Source of the DNA: Longimicrobium sp.
GTDB lineage: Bacteria > Gemmatimonadota > Gemmatimonadetes > Longimicrobiales > Longimicrobiaceae
Reading direction: 5' to 3'
NCBI GenBank assembly: GCA_036389795.1
Contig: DASVWD010000140.1
Location: 62,001 to 126,000, forward strand
DNA: 64,000 nt
Part shown: positions 42,218 through 52,370 of the stretch, in pieces
How the letters are laid out: every line of letters begins with the position of its first letter
Numbering within the stretch: position 1 is the first letter of the stretch
The notes under the pieces: model-generated
The model's input: the letters and a program-made list of their open reading frames with translations, nothing else
Told to the model about the DNA's origin: nothing
Database searches by the model: none
Program-made: the position numbers and the translations under genes

Positions 42218-43636
42218 TCAATCGTACCACCCTTCCAGGTACCAGCCGCCGTCCGCCGCGTCACGGTAGAGGAGCCCGAGCCACCCGTCGGGAGACTCGA
42301 TTCGCCAGTACTCGCGGGCGGTGCCGCCGGCCCACCAGGCGCCCGAGACCCGCTCCGGGCCCTCGGCGATAGTTTTCCACAGCCTCGGTGGAAAACTCCC
42401 GGGCTCGCCCCCAAGTGCGTCCGTTGACGCGGCTTGGAAGTCGACCCCCAGCGGGCGGCGCCCGGCGCCCTCGCGGACGCGCACCGGGCGGGGCTCGGGG
42501 AGGCGGCGCAGGCACAGGGAGAGGACCCCGCGCCCGAGCTCCGGCCCCTCCTCCTGCGGCTCCGGCGCCGGGGGGTGCGCGCGGGTGAAGGGGGCGATGC
42601 CGGCGCTCCCCCGCGCGTCCCAGGCGGCGTGCTCGGCGGGGAGGTGTGCCCCGTGGCGGACGGCCCCGGAGAGCGCCCCCTCGCCCCAGCGCGCGAAGAC
42701 GGGGAGCAGCGCGGCGTGGAGCGCGCCGGGGTCGGGCGCGGGGGCCTGGAAGGCGTCGAGCTGGTCGGCGCGGGGAACACCGTCCTCGGCCAGCTCCAGC
42801 CGCACCCCGGCCACGGGCCCGGCCGGCTGGCGTTCCTCCACCGCGCGGCGGCAGAGGTCGGCCAGCACGCGCTCCTCGGCCGTGGGGCGCGCGGGGCGCA
42901 CCTCGCGTGCGTCGTCCACCACGCCCTCGGCGGTCTCGGCGCGCAGCACCAGGCGGAGCCGCGCGGGGATGCGCTGGCGGCGGCCGAGCTGGGCGCAGAC
43001 GGAGGCGATCAGGCCGGGGAGGACGAAGCGCAGCGGCTCGGCGCCGGCGATCGGCGGCTCGAACTCGGCCTCGGCGGCCACGGCGCCGGGATCGGCGGGG
43101 GGGAAGGGCCAGCGGCCGTCCTCGGCGCGCGCCAGCCGCCACGCCGCCACCCCCGCCGGCCCGAAGCGCAGCTCCACGTCGGCCGGGGAGAGCGCGGCCA
43201 GGTCTCCGCACGTCTTCAGCCCCAGCAGCTCGAGCGTCTCGCGCAGGTCCGCCGGCATGGGCACCAGCGCCAGCGAGCGCCGGCGCAGGTAGCGCGCGTC
43301 GGCGCCCGGGGGGACGACGCGCGAGTGGGTGCCGCGCTCGCGCGTGGCCGCCGCCGCGGCGATGCAGCTGCCGGCGATCCCCACCTTCGCGTCGGGGAAG
43401 CCGGCCTCGGCGGCGGCGTCCAGCAGCGCGCGGGCCACGGCCGCGTCGCCGCCACGGCGCTCCATCCCCCCGGCGTCGGCCCAGAGCGCGCGCGGGTGGC
43501 CGCGCACGGGGGTCACCCGCGGCGCGGCCCGGAGCAGCGCCCCGGCGAGCACGACCTGCGCCTCAGGTCCAGGACGCGGCGCGCCGGTCGGGGGCGAAGG
43601 CAGGCGGATGCAGGCGATGCGTCGGTTCGTGGACAA
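42218..43636 (-). CDS. imuB: ImuB, inactive Y-family polymerase-like mutasome protein
   Basis: A 472-residue protein matching ImuB: a Y-family-like N-terminus that has lost the catalytic acidic residues (expected for ImuB), LELLGLKTCGDLAALSPADVELRFG (helix-hairpin-helix) and a C-terminal domain ending with RESPDGWLGLLYRD-type sequence. ImuB links DnaE2 to the sliding clamp and to ImuA. The product begins MSTNRRIACIRLP. The gene starts 74 bp inside imuA, so it is translationally coupled. Confidence 0.88.
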   Translation of the reverse strand: MSTNRRIACIRLPSPPTGAPRPGPEAQVVLAGALLRAAPRVTPVRGHPRALWADAGGMERRGGDAAVARALLDAAAEAGFPDAKVGIAGSCIAAAAATRERGTHSRVVPPGADARYLRRRSLALVPMPADLRETLELLGLKTCGDLAALSPADVELRFGPAGVAAWRLARAEDGRWPFPPADPGAVAAEAEFEPPIAGAEPLRFVLPGLIASVCAQLGRRQRIPARLRLVLRAETAEGVVDDAREVRPARPTAEERVLADLCRRAVEERQPAGPVAGVRLELAEDGVPRADQLDAFQAPAPDPGALHAALLPVFARWGEGALSGAVRHGAHLPAEHAAWDARGSAGIAPFTRAHPPAPEPQEEGPELGRGVLSLCLRRLPEPRPVRVREGAGRRPLGVDFQAASTDALGGEPGSFPPRLWKTIAEGPERVSGAWWAGGTAREYWRIESPDGWLGLLYRDAADGGWYLEGWYD

Positions 43637-44306
43637 GCTCGACCTCTCGTTCTCCCGCGCGCGCGCCCGACCCCTTGGCCAGGCGCACCCCCGAGCGCCG
43701 CCGGAAGCGGGCGCCGGTGCCGAGCCCCGCGCCCGCTTCGGCCTCGCGGCGGAACTCCAGCCGCGCGTCGGCGCGCCACCCGGGGGCCGCCCCGGCGGTG
43801 GAGACCAGGAGCGCGGCGTCGGTCTCGCGGGCCAGGGCGCGCAGCCGGTGCAGCTCGGTGGCGTCGGGGGCGGGGCCGTCCAGCACCACCAGGCCGAAGG
43901 CGCCCGTGCGCAGGAGCTGCTCGGCCACCCAGGCGCCCTCGCCCGCGTGCCCGGGGCCCGGCGGGCGCGCCACCCACAGCCCCGGCGCGGAGTGCCCGTC
44001 GGGGCCGCACCAGGCGGCGGGGTCCAGGGTGCAGGTGGCGTCCACCAGCGCCACCAGCGCCTCGCGGCAGGCGGCCTCCACCAGCGCGCGCACGGCGGCC
44101 GTGCGCCCCGAGGTGGCCTCGCCGGTCCACAGGGTGACGGCGCGCCGGGGCACGCCCCCGGGGAGGAGCTGGTCGAGCGCGCGCACCCCCGTCCGGAAGC
44201 CGGGGCGCGCGCGCTCCGGGGCCTCGCCCGGCAGGGGGCGGATCGCGCTCCCGAACCGCTTCTCCAGCTCGGAGCGGAGCCTGATCAGGTCTGCGGCTGC
44301 GCTCAC
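43563..44306 (-). CDS. imuA: ImuA, RecA-like mutasome protein
   Basis: A 247-residue RecA/SulA-like protein. It has VSAAADLIRLRSELEKRFG, then FRTGVRALDQLLPGGVPRRAV, the segment that in RecA relatives leads into Walker A (here degenerate: GEATSGRTAAV). GTG 44306 is chosen because GGAGG lies 5 bases upstream; upstream reading to 44396 would cross the AT-rich promoter region. It heads the damage-inducible cluster with imuB and dnaE2. Confidence 0.85.
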   Translation of the reverse strand: MSAAADLIRLRSELEKRFGSAIRPLPGEAPERARPGFRTGVRALDQLLPGGVPRRAVTLWTGEATSGRTAAVRALVEAACREALVALVDATCTLDPAAWCGPDGHSAPGLWVARPPGPGHAGEGAWVAEQLLRTGAFGLVVLDGPAPDATELHRLRALARETDAALLVSTAGAAPGWRADARLEFRREAEAGAGLGTGARFRRRSGVRLAKGSGARAGEREVELVHEPTHRLHPPAFAPDRRAASWT

Positions 44307-44806
44307 GGTGTCCTCCGGGTAACGCTCTCTGGACGCACGGTGGCTGCAATGAATCTCTCGCTGTGCAACAGTAATACCGAAAACAAACCGAAACAAGGTA
44401 AGAGAGCTGTAAACATCGTATAAATTCCAATTTCCTTGCCACTGCTGGACTTGCGCGAGAGCGGAAGCTGCATGCCACGGGAAAGGTGCCGTGCACTCCG
44501 TTTACTTATTGCGCGTCGACCCGTGCACCCTGTTTACTTCGTTCTTGAAATCGGGGGAATGCGCGAAAGTGCACGAAGTGAAAGGAAGCTGGTAGCGAGA
44601 CCGCAGGAGAAGACCGGAAGATGCGTCTACGATGTAAACCGTTCATTGCTGACGATGGATGATCACCACATTGCACGCCGGGTGATGGTCGCCACGCGGC
44701 GTGAAGAGGTCGTGCACGGAGGATGCGGGAGAGTGTCAGAAGCGCGGACGGGAGGACGTTCCCGCACCGGCACCGAGATCACCCCACCCGATCCAGCAGG
44801 CAACCG
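44307..44806. other. AT-rich regulatory region between imuA and the esterase gene
   Basis: About 500 bp, distinctly lower in GC than the surroundings, between divergent genes. It contains GTTTAC or its complement four times: 44409-44414, 44499-44504, 44532-44537 and 44633-44638. The two central ones are part of a 17-bp direct repeat GTGCAC-Y-C-Y-GTTTACTT (44491 and 44523, 32 bp apart). This is a likely control region of the mutasome. I see no classical LexA box (neither GAACN4GTTC nor GTTCN7GTTC). A small plus-strand ORF crossing it is not supported. Confidence 0.55.
44491..44539. promoter_or_regulatory. Direct repeat GTGCAC(C/T)C(C/T)GTTTACTT
   Basis: Two 17-bp copies (44491-44507, 44523-44539) that differ at 2 positions, 32 bp apart, i.e. 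about three DNA turns. Such spacing fits binding by one protein on the same face of the helix. Confidence 0.5.
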
Positions 44807-45742
44807 ATGCCCGGCAGAAGACGATCCCTCGCGGCGCTGCTCCTGGGGCTCGCCGCCGCGGGCTGCGGCGGGAGCGTGACCGACGCCGACCCGCCGATCG
44901 ACGCCCCCGGCGACTACGTCCGTACCCTCAGTTCGGGCGGGCGCGACCGCACCTACGAGTTGCACGTGCCGCCGGGGTGGACTCGCTCCGCGCGGCTGCC
45001 GGTCGTGCTCGTCTTCCACGCCGTGCCGGGCACCGCGCAGGGGATCCAGGCCATCACCCGCTTCAACGCGGTGGCCGACGAGCGCGGCTTCATCGCCGCC
45101 TACCCCAGGGCCGCGACGGGGGACTGGGAGCTGGGGTGCGGCGGGTGTACGGCGGCCGAGCTGGAGGGAGTGGACGACGTCCGTTTCGTGCGCGCCCTGA
45201 TCGACGAGATCGGGGCGGAGGCGGGGGCCGGCACCTCGCGCGTCTACGTGGCCGGGTACTCGCAGGGCGCGCTGCTGGCGCACCACCTGGCCTGCGCGAT
45301 GGCGGACCGGGTGGCCGCCTTCGCCAGCGTCGCCGCCACGATGCTGGAGCCCACCGCAAACGACTGCACGTCCACGCGGCGCGTGCCGGCGCTCTTCATT
45401 CACGGCACCGCGGACGCCGTGTTCCCGCCGGGCGGGCTCACGGCGGGCGGGCTCACCTCGCTCTCGCTCGACGCGACCATCGAGTTCTGGCTGGCGCGCA
45501 ACGGCTGCACGGGCGTGGGGACACCGACGGTCCTTCCCGACACGCAGGCCGACGGCACGACGGTGACCCGCACCACCTTCCCGGGCTGCCCGGCGAGCGG
45601 CGAGGTGGTGCTCTACCAAGTGGTCGGCGGCGGCCACACCTGGCCCGGCGCCGCCCCGGGCACCCTTCCCGCCGCGCTCGGCCCCGTCAGCCGCGACGTG
45701 GACGCCAGCGAGCTCCTCGGCGAGTTCTTCGCGCGGCACTGA
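44807..45742 (+). CDS. PHB-depolymerase-type esterase, lipoprotein (LpqC-like)
   Basis: A 311-residue exported alpha/beta hydrolase with a lipobox (AAAGC). Catalytic elements are the nucleophile elbow GYSQG, Asp in HGTADAVFP and His in GGGHTWPG. It resembles the polyhydroxybutyrate depolymerase/feruloyl esterase family (LpqC), active on polyesters or aryl esters. ATG 44807 is the start at the lipoprotein signal. Confidence 0.88.
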   Translation: MPGRRRSLAALLLGLAAAGCGGSVTDADPPIDAPGDYVRTLSSGGRDRTYELHVPPGWTRSARLPVVLVFHAVPGTAQGIQAITRFNAVADERGFIAAYPRAATGDWELGCGGCTAAELEGVDDVRFVRALIDEIGAEAGAGTSRVYVAGYSQGALLAHHLACAMADRVAAFASVAATMLEPTANDCTSTRRVPALFIHGTADAVFPPGGLTAGGLTSLSLDATIEFWLARNGCTGVGTPTVLPDTQADGTTVTRTTFPGCPASGEVVLYQVVGGGHTWPGAAPGTLPAALGPVSRDVDASELLGEFFARH

Positions 45743-45940
45743 GCGGCGCCGCGACTCGCGGTGGCTGTTCTGCACCCGCCGGGGACGACGGCCCAGCGGG
45801 CGACTGTTTTGTCCGGGTCGTTGCGCTCGCACGGCTGGCGGCACTACGTTCTCTCCGGCCACTTTTGCGTCGCGGACGACCCACCCTTCCGACGCGTCGG
45901 CTCGGTTCGGGGAATTCATCATCCTGCTTTCCGCCCACTC

Positions 45941-47809
45941 ATGTCCAACGACTCGCTCCGCTGCCAGAACTGCGACGAGGACGCGCTCACGGAGGCCGTG
46001 CGGGCACTGGCCGCCGTGGGTGCCGCCATCTCGCCGTCGTTCGCGCCCGACGGAAACCGGATCGCGTTCGTCACCCGGCTGAGCGGGTCGCCGCAGGTGT
46101 GGACCGTCGCGTCGGAGGGCGGGTGGCCGGACCAGGTCACCGCGTTCGACGACCCGGTGAGCGGCGTCAAGTGGTCACCCGACGGCGAGCTGCTGGCGGT
46201 GGCGGTGGCGCCGGGGGGCGGGCTCAACGAGCAGGTCTACCTGCTGCGCCCGGACGGATCGGGGGTGCGGCGGATCACAGACGGAGGGAAGGACAACAAC
46301 TGGCTGATCGACTGGACCCGCGACGGCCGGCTGATGCTCGCGTCCAACCGCGACGGCGACGGCATGGACGCGTACCTGTACGGCGCGGCGGCGGGGACGA
46401 TGCGGAAGGTGGCCGCGAACCCCGGGGTCGGGCACCTCACCGACGTCAGCCGCGACGGCGCCCTCGGCGTGCTGTACCGCCAGCAGAGCCGCGGCGACGA
46501 CGACCTGTTCCTAGTAGACCTGCGGCGCGGCGGCGAGACGCGGCTGACGCCGCACCAGGGGCCGGGGAGCTTCGCCGTGGGCCGCTTCTCGCCCGACGGC
46601 TCCACCATCTACCTCTCCTCGAACGCGGACCGCGACCTGGTCGCCTTCGCGCGGGTGCGGCTGGGCGCGGACGGCCGCCCCGGCCCCATCGAGGTGCTGG
46701 CCGCGCGCGACGACGCCGAGCTGGACGAGTTCGCGCTCGCGGAGGACGGGCGCACCGCCGCGCTCTTCTGGAACGTGGCCGGCAGGAGCGAGCTCGCCTT
46801 CGTGGACCTCGCCAGCGGGCGCGTGGAGCCCGGGCCGCCGCTCCCCGCCGAGGTGGTCGGCGGGCCGTACGAGCGGACCGGCCCCGGCTCCGAGTTCTCG
46901 CGCGACGGGCGGCGGCTGGTGCTGGCGCTGTGGGGCCCGGCGGCGCCGTCGGACCTCTGGGTGCTGGACCTGGCGACCCGGCGCTTCACGCAGGCCACGC
47001 GCAGCCCGCACCCGGGGGTGGACCTGTCCGCGCTGGCGCGGCCGGAGCTGGTGGAGTACGCGGCGCACGACGGGCTCCCGCTCAGCGGCTGGCTGTACCG
47101 GCCGCGGGGCGCGCGGGGCCCGGGGCCGGTGGTGCTGAACTTCCACGGCGGGCCCGAGGGGCAGGAGCGCCCGATCTTCCGCTCGGACTACCAGGCGCTG
47201 GTGGCGCGCGGGATCTCGGTGTTCGGGCCCAACGTCCGCGGCTCGAGCGGCTTCGGCAAGCGCTTCGTGAACCTCGACAACGGCGCGCTGCGGGTGGACG
47301 CCGTGCGCGACATCGAGTCGACCGTGGACCACCTGGTGCGCGCCGGGGTCGCCGACCCCAGGCGCGTGGGGATCATGGGCGGCTCCTACGGCGGCTACAT
47401 GGTGATGTCGGGGCTGGCGGACTACCCGGAGAAGTTCGCGGCGGGGGCCAACCTGTACGGCGTGGTGAACTTCGAGACCTTCTTCGCCAACACCGAGCCG
47501 TGGATGGCGGCGATCTCCACCGTCGAGTACGGCGATCCTAGTACCGAGGCCGACCTGCTGCGCCGCCTCTCCCCGATCCACCGGGTGGACCGCGTGACGG
47601 CGCCGACCCTCGTGCTGCACGGCGCCAACGACACCAACGTCCCGGTGGTGGAGGCCGAGCAGGTGGTCGAGAGCCTGAAGCGGCGCGGCGTCCCGGTCGA
47701 GTACGTCCTCTTCCCCGACGAGGGCCACGGCTGGCGCAAGACCGCCAACCGCATCCGCTCCGCCGTGGCGATCGTCAGCTGGTTCGACCGATACCTCAAC
47801 CGGGAGTGA
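45941..47809 (+). CDS. S9 family (prolyl oligopeptidase-type) peptidase
   Basis: A 622-residue serine peptidase of the acylaminoacyl-peptidase/dipeptidyl-peptidase group. The N-terminal two-thirds form a beta-propeller with WD40-like TolB segments (SPSFAPDGNRIAFVTR, VKWSPDGELLAVAV). The C-terminal alpha/beta-hydrolase domain has Ser485 in GGSYGGYM, Asp in HGANDTNVPV and His in DEGHGW. It has no signal peptide, so it is cytoplasmic. The first 15 residues contain a CxxC (CQNC) of unknown meaning. Confidence 0.92.
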   Translation: MSNDSLRCQNCDEDALTEAVRALAAVGAAISPSFAPDGNRIAFVTRLSGSPQVWTVASEGGWPDQVTAFDDPVSGVKWSPDGELLAVAVAPGGGLNEQVYLLRPDGSGVRRITDGGKDNNWLIDWTRDGRLMLASNRDGDGMDAYLYGAAAGTMRKVAANPGVGHLTDVSRDGALGVLYRQQSRGDDDLFLVDLRRGGETRLTPHQGPGSFAVGRFSPDGSTIYLSSNADRDLVAFARVRLGADGRPGPIEVLAARDDAELDEFALAEDGRTAALFWNVAGRSELAFVDLASGRVEPGPPLPAEVVGGPYERTGPGSEFSRDGRRLVLALWGPAAPSDLWVLDLATRRFTQATRSPHPGVDLSALARPELVEYAAHDGLPLSGWLYRPRGARGPGPVVLNFHGGPEGQERPIFRSDYQALVARGISVFGPNVRGSSGFGKRFVNLDNGALRVDAVRDIESTVDHLVRAGVADPRRVGIMGGSYGGYMVMSGLADYPEKFAAGANLYGVVNFETFFANTEPWMAAISTVEYGDPSTEADLLRRLSPIHRVDRVTAPTLVLHGANDTNVPVVEAEQVVESLKRRGVPVEYVLFPDEGHGWRKTANRIRSAVAIVSWFDRYLNRE

Positions 47810-48121
47810 ACAGGTTGACGAACGGCATCGTATCGCGCCTGGAAAACGTACGGGGTTGACAGCTCGCCGTTCGGAATGTAAGCTTTGTGTGGAGGCTTTG
47901 CGGTCGCGCTGGTGTGGCCGCATTGCCTTTTCTTTTTCCAGCGTATGCGGGTGGAACGGACCGTACCAGAGGTGATCTGATTTGAACTGGTCGAACAGCG
48001 GGTGATCGGAGGTGGCGTCGAGCATCTGCTCACATCACCGTCCACCAGGACGTTGAGTAGATCCCTCGGGTCGCTACCGCGCCCCTCGGGTTGACATTTG
48101 TTGGTCCAACGCTGATGAAAA
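47810..48121. other. Gene-free region after the S9 peptidase
   Basis: Lower GC than its surroundings. It holds three TTGAC motifs, one (47856-47861) 17 bp ahead of TAAGCT (47879-47884), followed by a small stem-loop and a T-rich tract (TTTTCTTTTT, 47928-47938), so a short RNA is conceivable. On the minus strand a 55-residue stretch beginning MLDATSDHPLFDQFKSDHLW (from 48025) has unusually natural composition and may be a gene remnant. A fragment of the TGTCATT element (GAGTAGATCCCTCGGG, 48055-48070) is also present. Confidence 0.45.
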
Positions 48122-48155
48122 GCAGGAGGGCGGGTCCGCGGACCCGCCCTCCTGC
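48122..48155 (-). terminator. Terminator of the glyoxylate operon
   Basis: A perfect 17+17 palindrome (GCAGGAGGGCGGGTCCG and complement) starting 22 bp after the aceA stop, with TTTTC on its minus-strand 3' side. Confidence 0.88.
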
Positions 48156-48177
48156 TTTCGTCTCCCGGCTCAGCCGC

Positions 48178-49467
<1,290 letters not shown>

Positions 49468-49508
49468 CGGCTCCCCCTGTCTCTCTTCGTCGATGTCTGC
49501 CCCAACCT

Positions 49509-51110
49509 TCAGCCGAGGAGCTGGTAGGCCGGGATGGTGAGGAACTGCGTGAACTCCGAAGACTGCACCAGCTCGTCCAGCAGCTTCCTGGCGCGCTCGA
49601 GGTCGGCCGTGTCCGCGCGGCCCTCGCGCAGCCTGGCCAGCTCGTCGTCGCGGACGCGGCAGTAGAGGTCGGGCGTCACCGGGCCGCCCTCGGCCATCTC
49701 GGTGCGGTGGCGGATCCACTGCCAGAGCTGCGCGCGCGAGATCTCGGCGGTGGCGGCGTCTTCCATCAGGTTGTTGATCCCCACGGCGCCGTTGCCGCCC
49801 AGCCACGCCTCCAGGTACTGCAGCGCCACGCTCACGTTGTTGCGGATCCCCGCCTCGGTCACCTGGCCGCCGGGGATGCCGCAGTTGATCAGCTCGCGCG
49901 CCTCCACGCGCACGTCCTCGCGCAGGCGGTCCTTCTGGTTCGGCCGCCCCTCCAGCCGCCGCTCGAAGATCTCGCGCGCCACGGAGACCAGGTCGGGGTG
50001 CGCCACCCAGGTGCCGTCGAAGCCCTGCGCGGTCTCGCGCTCCTTGTCCTCGGTCACCTTCGCCAGCGCCGTCCGGTTCACCTCCGCGTCCCGCCGGCTG
50101 GGGATGAAGGCGGCCATCCCGCCCATGGCGTGCGCCCCGCGGCGGTGGCAGGTCTGCACCAGCAGCTCGCAGTACGCCTTCATGAACGGCACCGTCATGG
50201 TGACCTGCGCGCGGTCCGGGAGCACGCACTCGTCGCGCGCGCGGAACTTCTTGATCAGGCTGAAGATGTAGTCCCAGCGCCCGGCGTTGAGCCCGGCCGC
50301 GTGCTCGCGCAGCTCGAAGAGGATCTCGTCCATCTCGAACGCGGCCAGGATCGTCTCGATCAGCACCGTGGCGCGGATCGTCCCCCGGCGCACGGAGAGC
50401 TCCCGCTGGGCGTGCAGGAACACGTCGTTCCAGAGGCGCGCCTCCAGGTGGCTCTCCATCTTCGGCAGGTAGAAGTAGGGGCCGCTGCCGCGGGAGACGA
50501 GCTCGCGGGCGTTGTGGAAGAAGTAGAGCCCGAAGTCGAAGAGGGAGGCGGAGACCGGCTCGCCGTCGACCAGCACGTGCTTCTCCACCAGGTGCCAGCC
50601 GCGCGGGCGGACGAGGAGGACGGCCAGCTTGTCGCCCAGCCGGTACTGCTTCCCCTCGGGGCTGGTGAACTCGAGGGTGCGGCGGACGGCCCTGATCAGG
50701 TTGTCCTGCCCCTCGACCACGTTGCGCCAGGTGGGCGAGAGCGCGTCCTCGAAGTCGGCCATGAAGCAGCTGGCGCCCGAGTTGAGCGCGTTGATCATCA
50801 TCTTGGCCTCGACGGGGCCGGTGATCTCCACCCAGCGCTGCTCCAGGTCGGGCGGGGTGGGGCCCACGCGCCAGTCGTCGCGGCGGACGTGCTCGGTCTC
50901 GGCGAGGAAGGCGGGGAGCTCGCCGTTGTCGATGCGCAGCTGCCGCTCTTCGCGCGCGCGGAGGAGTTCCACGCGCCGCGGGTTGAAGCGGCGGTGGAGC
51001 TTCGCCACGAAGTCGAGCGCCTCGGGGGTGAGCACCCGCTCGCACGCGTTGAACTCGCAGAGTACGCTCACGCCTTCCACGTCGGTGCCGGTCGCCGTCG
51101 TGGCGTCCAT
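49509..51110 (-). CDS. aceB: Malate synthase A
   Basis: A 533-residue malate synthase that condenses glyoxylate with acetyl-CoA. Signature sequences are [66 protein letters not shown] and [11 protein letters not shown], the last containing catalytic-region residues. Start ATG 51110. It is the first gene of aceBA and, with fadJ nearby, supports growth on fatty acids or acetate. A GTTTAC site at 51240 is in its upstream region. Confidence 0.97.
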   Translation of the reverse strand: MDATTATGTDVEGVSVLCEFNACERVLTPEALDFVAKLHRRFNPRRVELLRAREERQLRIDNGELPAFLAETEHVRRDDWRVGPTPPDLEQRWVEITGPVEAKMMINALNSGASCFMADFEDALSPTWRNVVEGQDNLIRAVRRTLEFTSPEGKQYRLGDKLAVLLVRPRGWHLVEKHVLVDGEPVSASLFDFGLYFFHNARELVSRGSGPYFYLPKMESHLEARLWNDVFLHAQRELSVRRGTIRATVLIETILAAFEMDEILFELREHAAGLNAGRWDYIFSLIKKFRARDECVLPDRAQVTMTVPFMKAYCELLVQTCHRRGAHAMGGMAAFIPSRRDAEVNRTALAKVTEDKERETAQGFDGTWVAHPDLVSVAREIFERRLEGRPNQKDRLREDVRVEARELINCGIPGGQVTEAGIRNNVSVALQYLEAWLGGNGAVGINNLMEDAATAEISRAQLWQWIRHRTEMAEGGPVTPDLYCRVRDDELARLREGRADTADLERARKLLDELVQSSEFTQFLTIPAYQLLG

Positions 51111-51365
51111 CGGCTCTCTCCCGAAGTCAGGTGTGGTGCTCCACCGCCCGACCGCGCGGTGTGCGGGCGCGCGAAGGGGGCGCCCGCCGTCGTGGTGTCG
51201 CCCCCAAAAGCATAGTCCGGGCCACGTCCGTAACTACGCGTTTACAATGATGTTGCCATGAGTCCGGCTCAGCCATCGCCGGACGGAGTGCACGCGGTTC
51301 TTGTTCGGGAAGTGCGGACGGGCAGGGGAACGGATGTGGGGCTACCCGGACGGGTGCGAGGGGAA

Positions 51366-51417
51366 GTGCGTGAGTGCGTGAGTGCGAAAGTGCGAAGTGC
51401 GAGAGTACGGAAGAAAG
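51366..51417. repeat. GTGCGTGA/GTGCGAAA tandem array
   Basis: Five to six degenerate 7-9 bp units (GTGCGTGA, GTGCGAAA, GTGCGAAG, GTGCGAGA), close to the 3' end of the minus-strand gene at 51437 and similar to 22424-22478. The rest of 51111-51436 holds only an AT-rich spot at 51225-51260 that may include the aceB promoter. Confidence 0.7.
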
Positions 51418-51436
51418 GCGCGGCTGTCGGATTCGT

Positions 51437-52120
51437 CTATCGCTGCGGGACGGGAGAGGGGAGGATGGGCGGAGGGAGGTAGGCGATGGGGGCGAAGGGG
51501 GTGCCGTTGCCGGAGGAGGGGCGCGTGCGGGGGGCAACAGCGCGGCCGAAGCGGATGTACAGCTCCGGGCCGCCGTCGTCGAAGGCGAGGCGCTGCTCCA
51601 CGACGATCTCGAAGGTGGAGAGGTCCACGTCCCACTCGTCGCTGAACATGCGCAGGCCCACGCCGGCGGAGACGGCGGGCGCGATCCCCCAGCGCTCGTC
51701 CTCGCCCACGCGGTTGCCGAACTCGCCGACGCCGTAGGTGGAGGCGAAGGCGATCAGGTACGGCTCCGCTCGGGTGCCGCGGCCGAACGACATGTACTGC
51801 GACGGGAAGGCGTAGCCGAAGCCGACCGAGGGACCCGCGAGCAGCCCGTCGATCAGGTCGCGGCCGGTGGTGAAGCCCAGGGAGAACTCCAGGCGCGGCA
51901 TCCACTGCCCGGACTCGCCCATCGTCCGCATGCGGCCCCACGAGAACAGGATGTCGCGCCCGGCGTCGGGATTGCCGGTGACCTGCGCGCCGAGGTTGAA
52001 GGTGCTGTAGCGCGGCGCGGGCGTGTACGCCGGCACCGGGTCCTGCGCCAGGACCGGCGCGGCGGCCAGCGCCGCGGCGAGGCCCACGATGCCGAGCGGG
52101 AGCGGGCGAACGAGACGCAT
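51437..52120 (-). CDS. Exported, probably outer-membrane beta-barrel-like protein
   Basis: A 227-residue exported protein with a signal peptide (LPLGIVGLAAALAAAPVLAQ). The mature part is rich in alternating aromatic/polar strands (FSLGFTTGRDLIDGL, SVGFGYAFPSQYMSFGRG, WDVDLSTFEIVVEQRLAFDD) as in small outer-membrane barrels. No specific family is recognised. ATG 52120 is chosen at the signal peptide. It lies 55 bp downstream of the small ORF that follows cinA. Confidence 0.7.
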   Translation of the reverse strand: MRLVRPLPLGIVGLAAALAAAPVLAQDPVPAYTPAPRYSTFNLGAQVTGNPDAGRDILFSWGRMRTMGESGQWMPRLEFSLGFTTGRDLIDGLLAGPSVGFGYAFPSQYMSFGRGTRAEPYLIAFASTYGVGEFGNRVGEDERWGIAPAVSAGVGLRMFSDEWDVDLSTFEIVVEQRLAFDDGGPELYIRFGRAVAPRTRPSSGNGTPFAPIAYLPPPILPSPVPQR

Positions 52121-52175
52121 GCGGGTCGGCTGACGGTCTGTTCTGCGGGCTCGCGGCGAAGTGGACGGCCCGGCG

Positions 52176-52370
52176 TCACTCATCAACGTCCCAGAAGCGG
52201 TGCAGTTGACAGGGCGCCTCGCCGCCCATCTCCTCGGATGCGAGGGACCGAACGTCGGCGGGCGGCGCCGGGTGCCGCTCCGGCGAGCCGGGTTCGTCTG
52301 CGCGGCCGGCCGTCTCCGGAGACTGCGGCACGTCGTCGCGATCGGGTCGGAGCGGGTGTCGATCGGCCAT
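52176..52370 (-). CDS. Small hydrophilic ORF coupled to cinA, 64 aa
   Basis: Starts at an ATG sharing one base with the cinA stop (TGATG), so translation would be coupled. The product is hydrophilic, Pro/Asp/Glu-rich and ends with MGGEAPCQLHRFWDVDE, a more conserved-looking acidic tail. No known family is claimed; a non-coding overlap cannot be ruled out. Confidence 0.45.
   Translation of the reverse strand: MADRHPLRPDRDDVPQSPETAGRADEPGSPERHPAPPADVRSLASEEMGGEAPCQLHRFWDVDE

Noticed and set aside
38920-42372. 1150-codon plus-strand ORF opposite dnaE2
   Set aside because: Shadow of the dnaE2 gene; the sequence is His/Arg/Ala-rich with no recognisable fold.
42434-44322. Long plus-strand ORFs opposite imuB and imuA
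   Set aside because: Arg/Pro-rich artefacts; the minus-strand genes have clear motifs, overlap and Shine-Dalgarno sites.
44307-44460. LexA box upstream of imuA
   Set aside because: No GAACN4GTTC- or GTTCN7GTTC-type site was found; only the GTTTAC motifs stand out.
44436-44879. 147-codon plus-strand ORF in the imuA-esterase gap
   Set aside because: It crosses regulatory-looking AT-rich DNA, has no domain or ribosome site and overlaps the esterase signal peptide in another frame.
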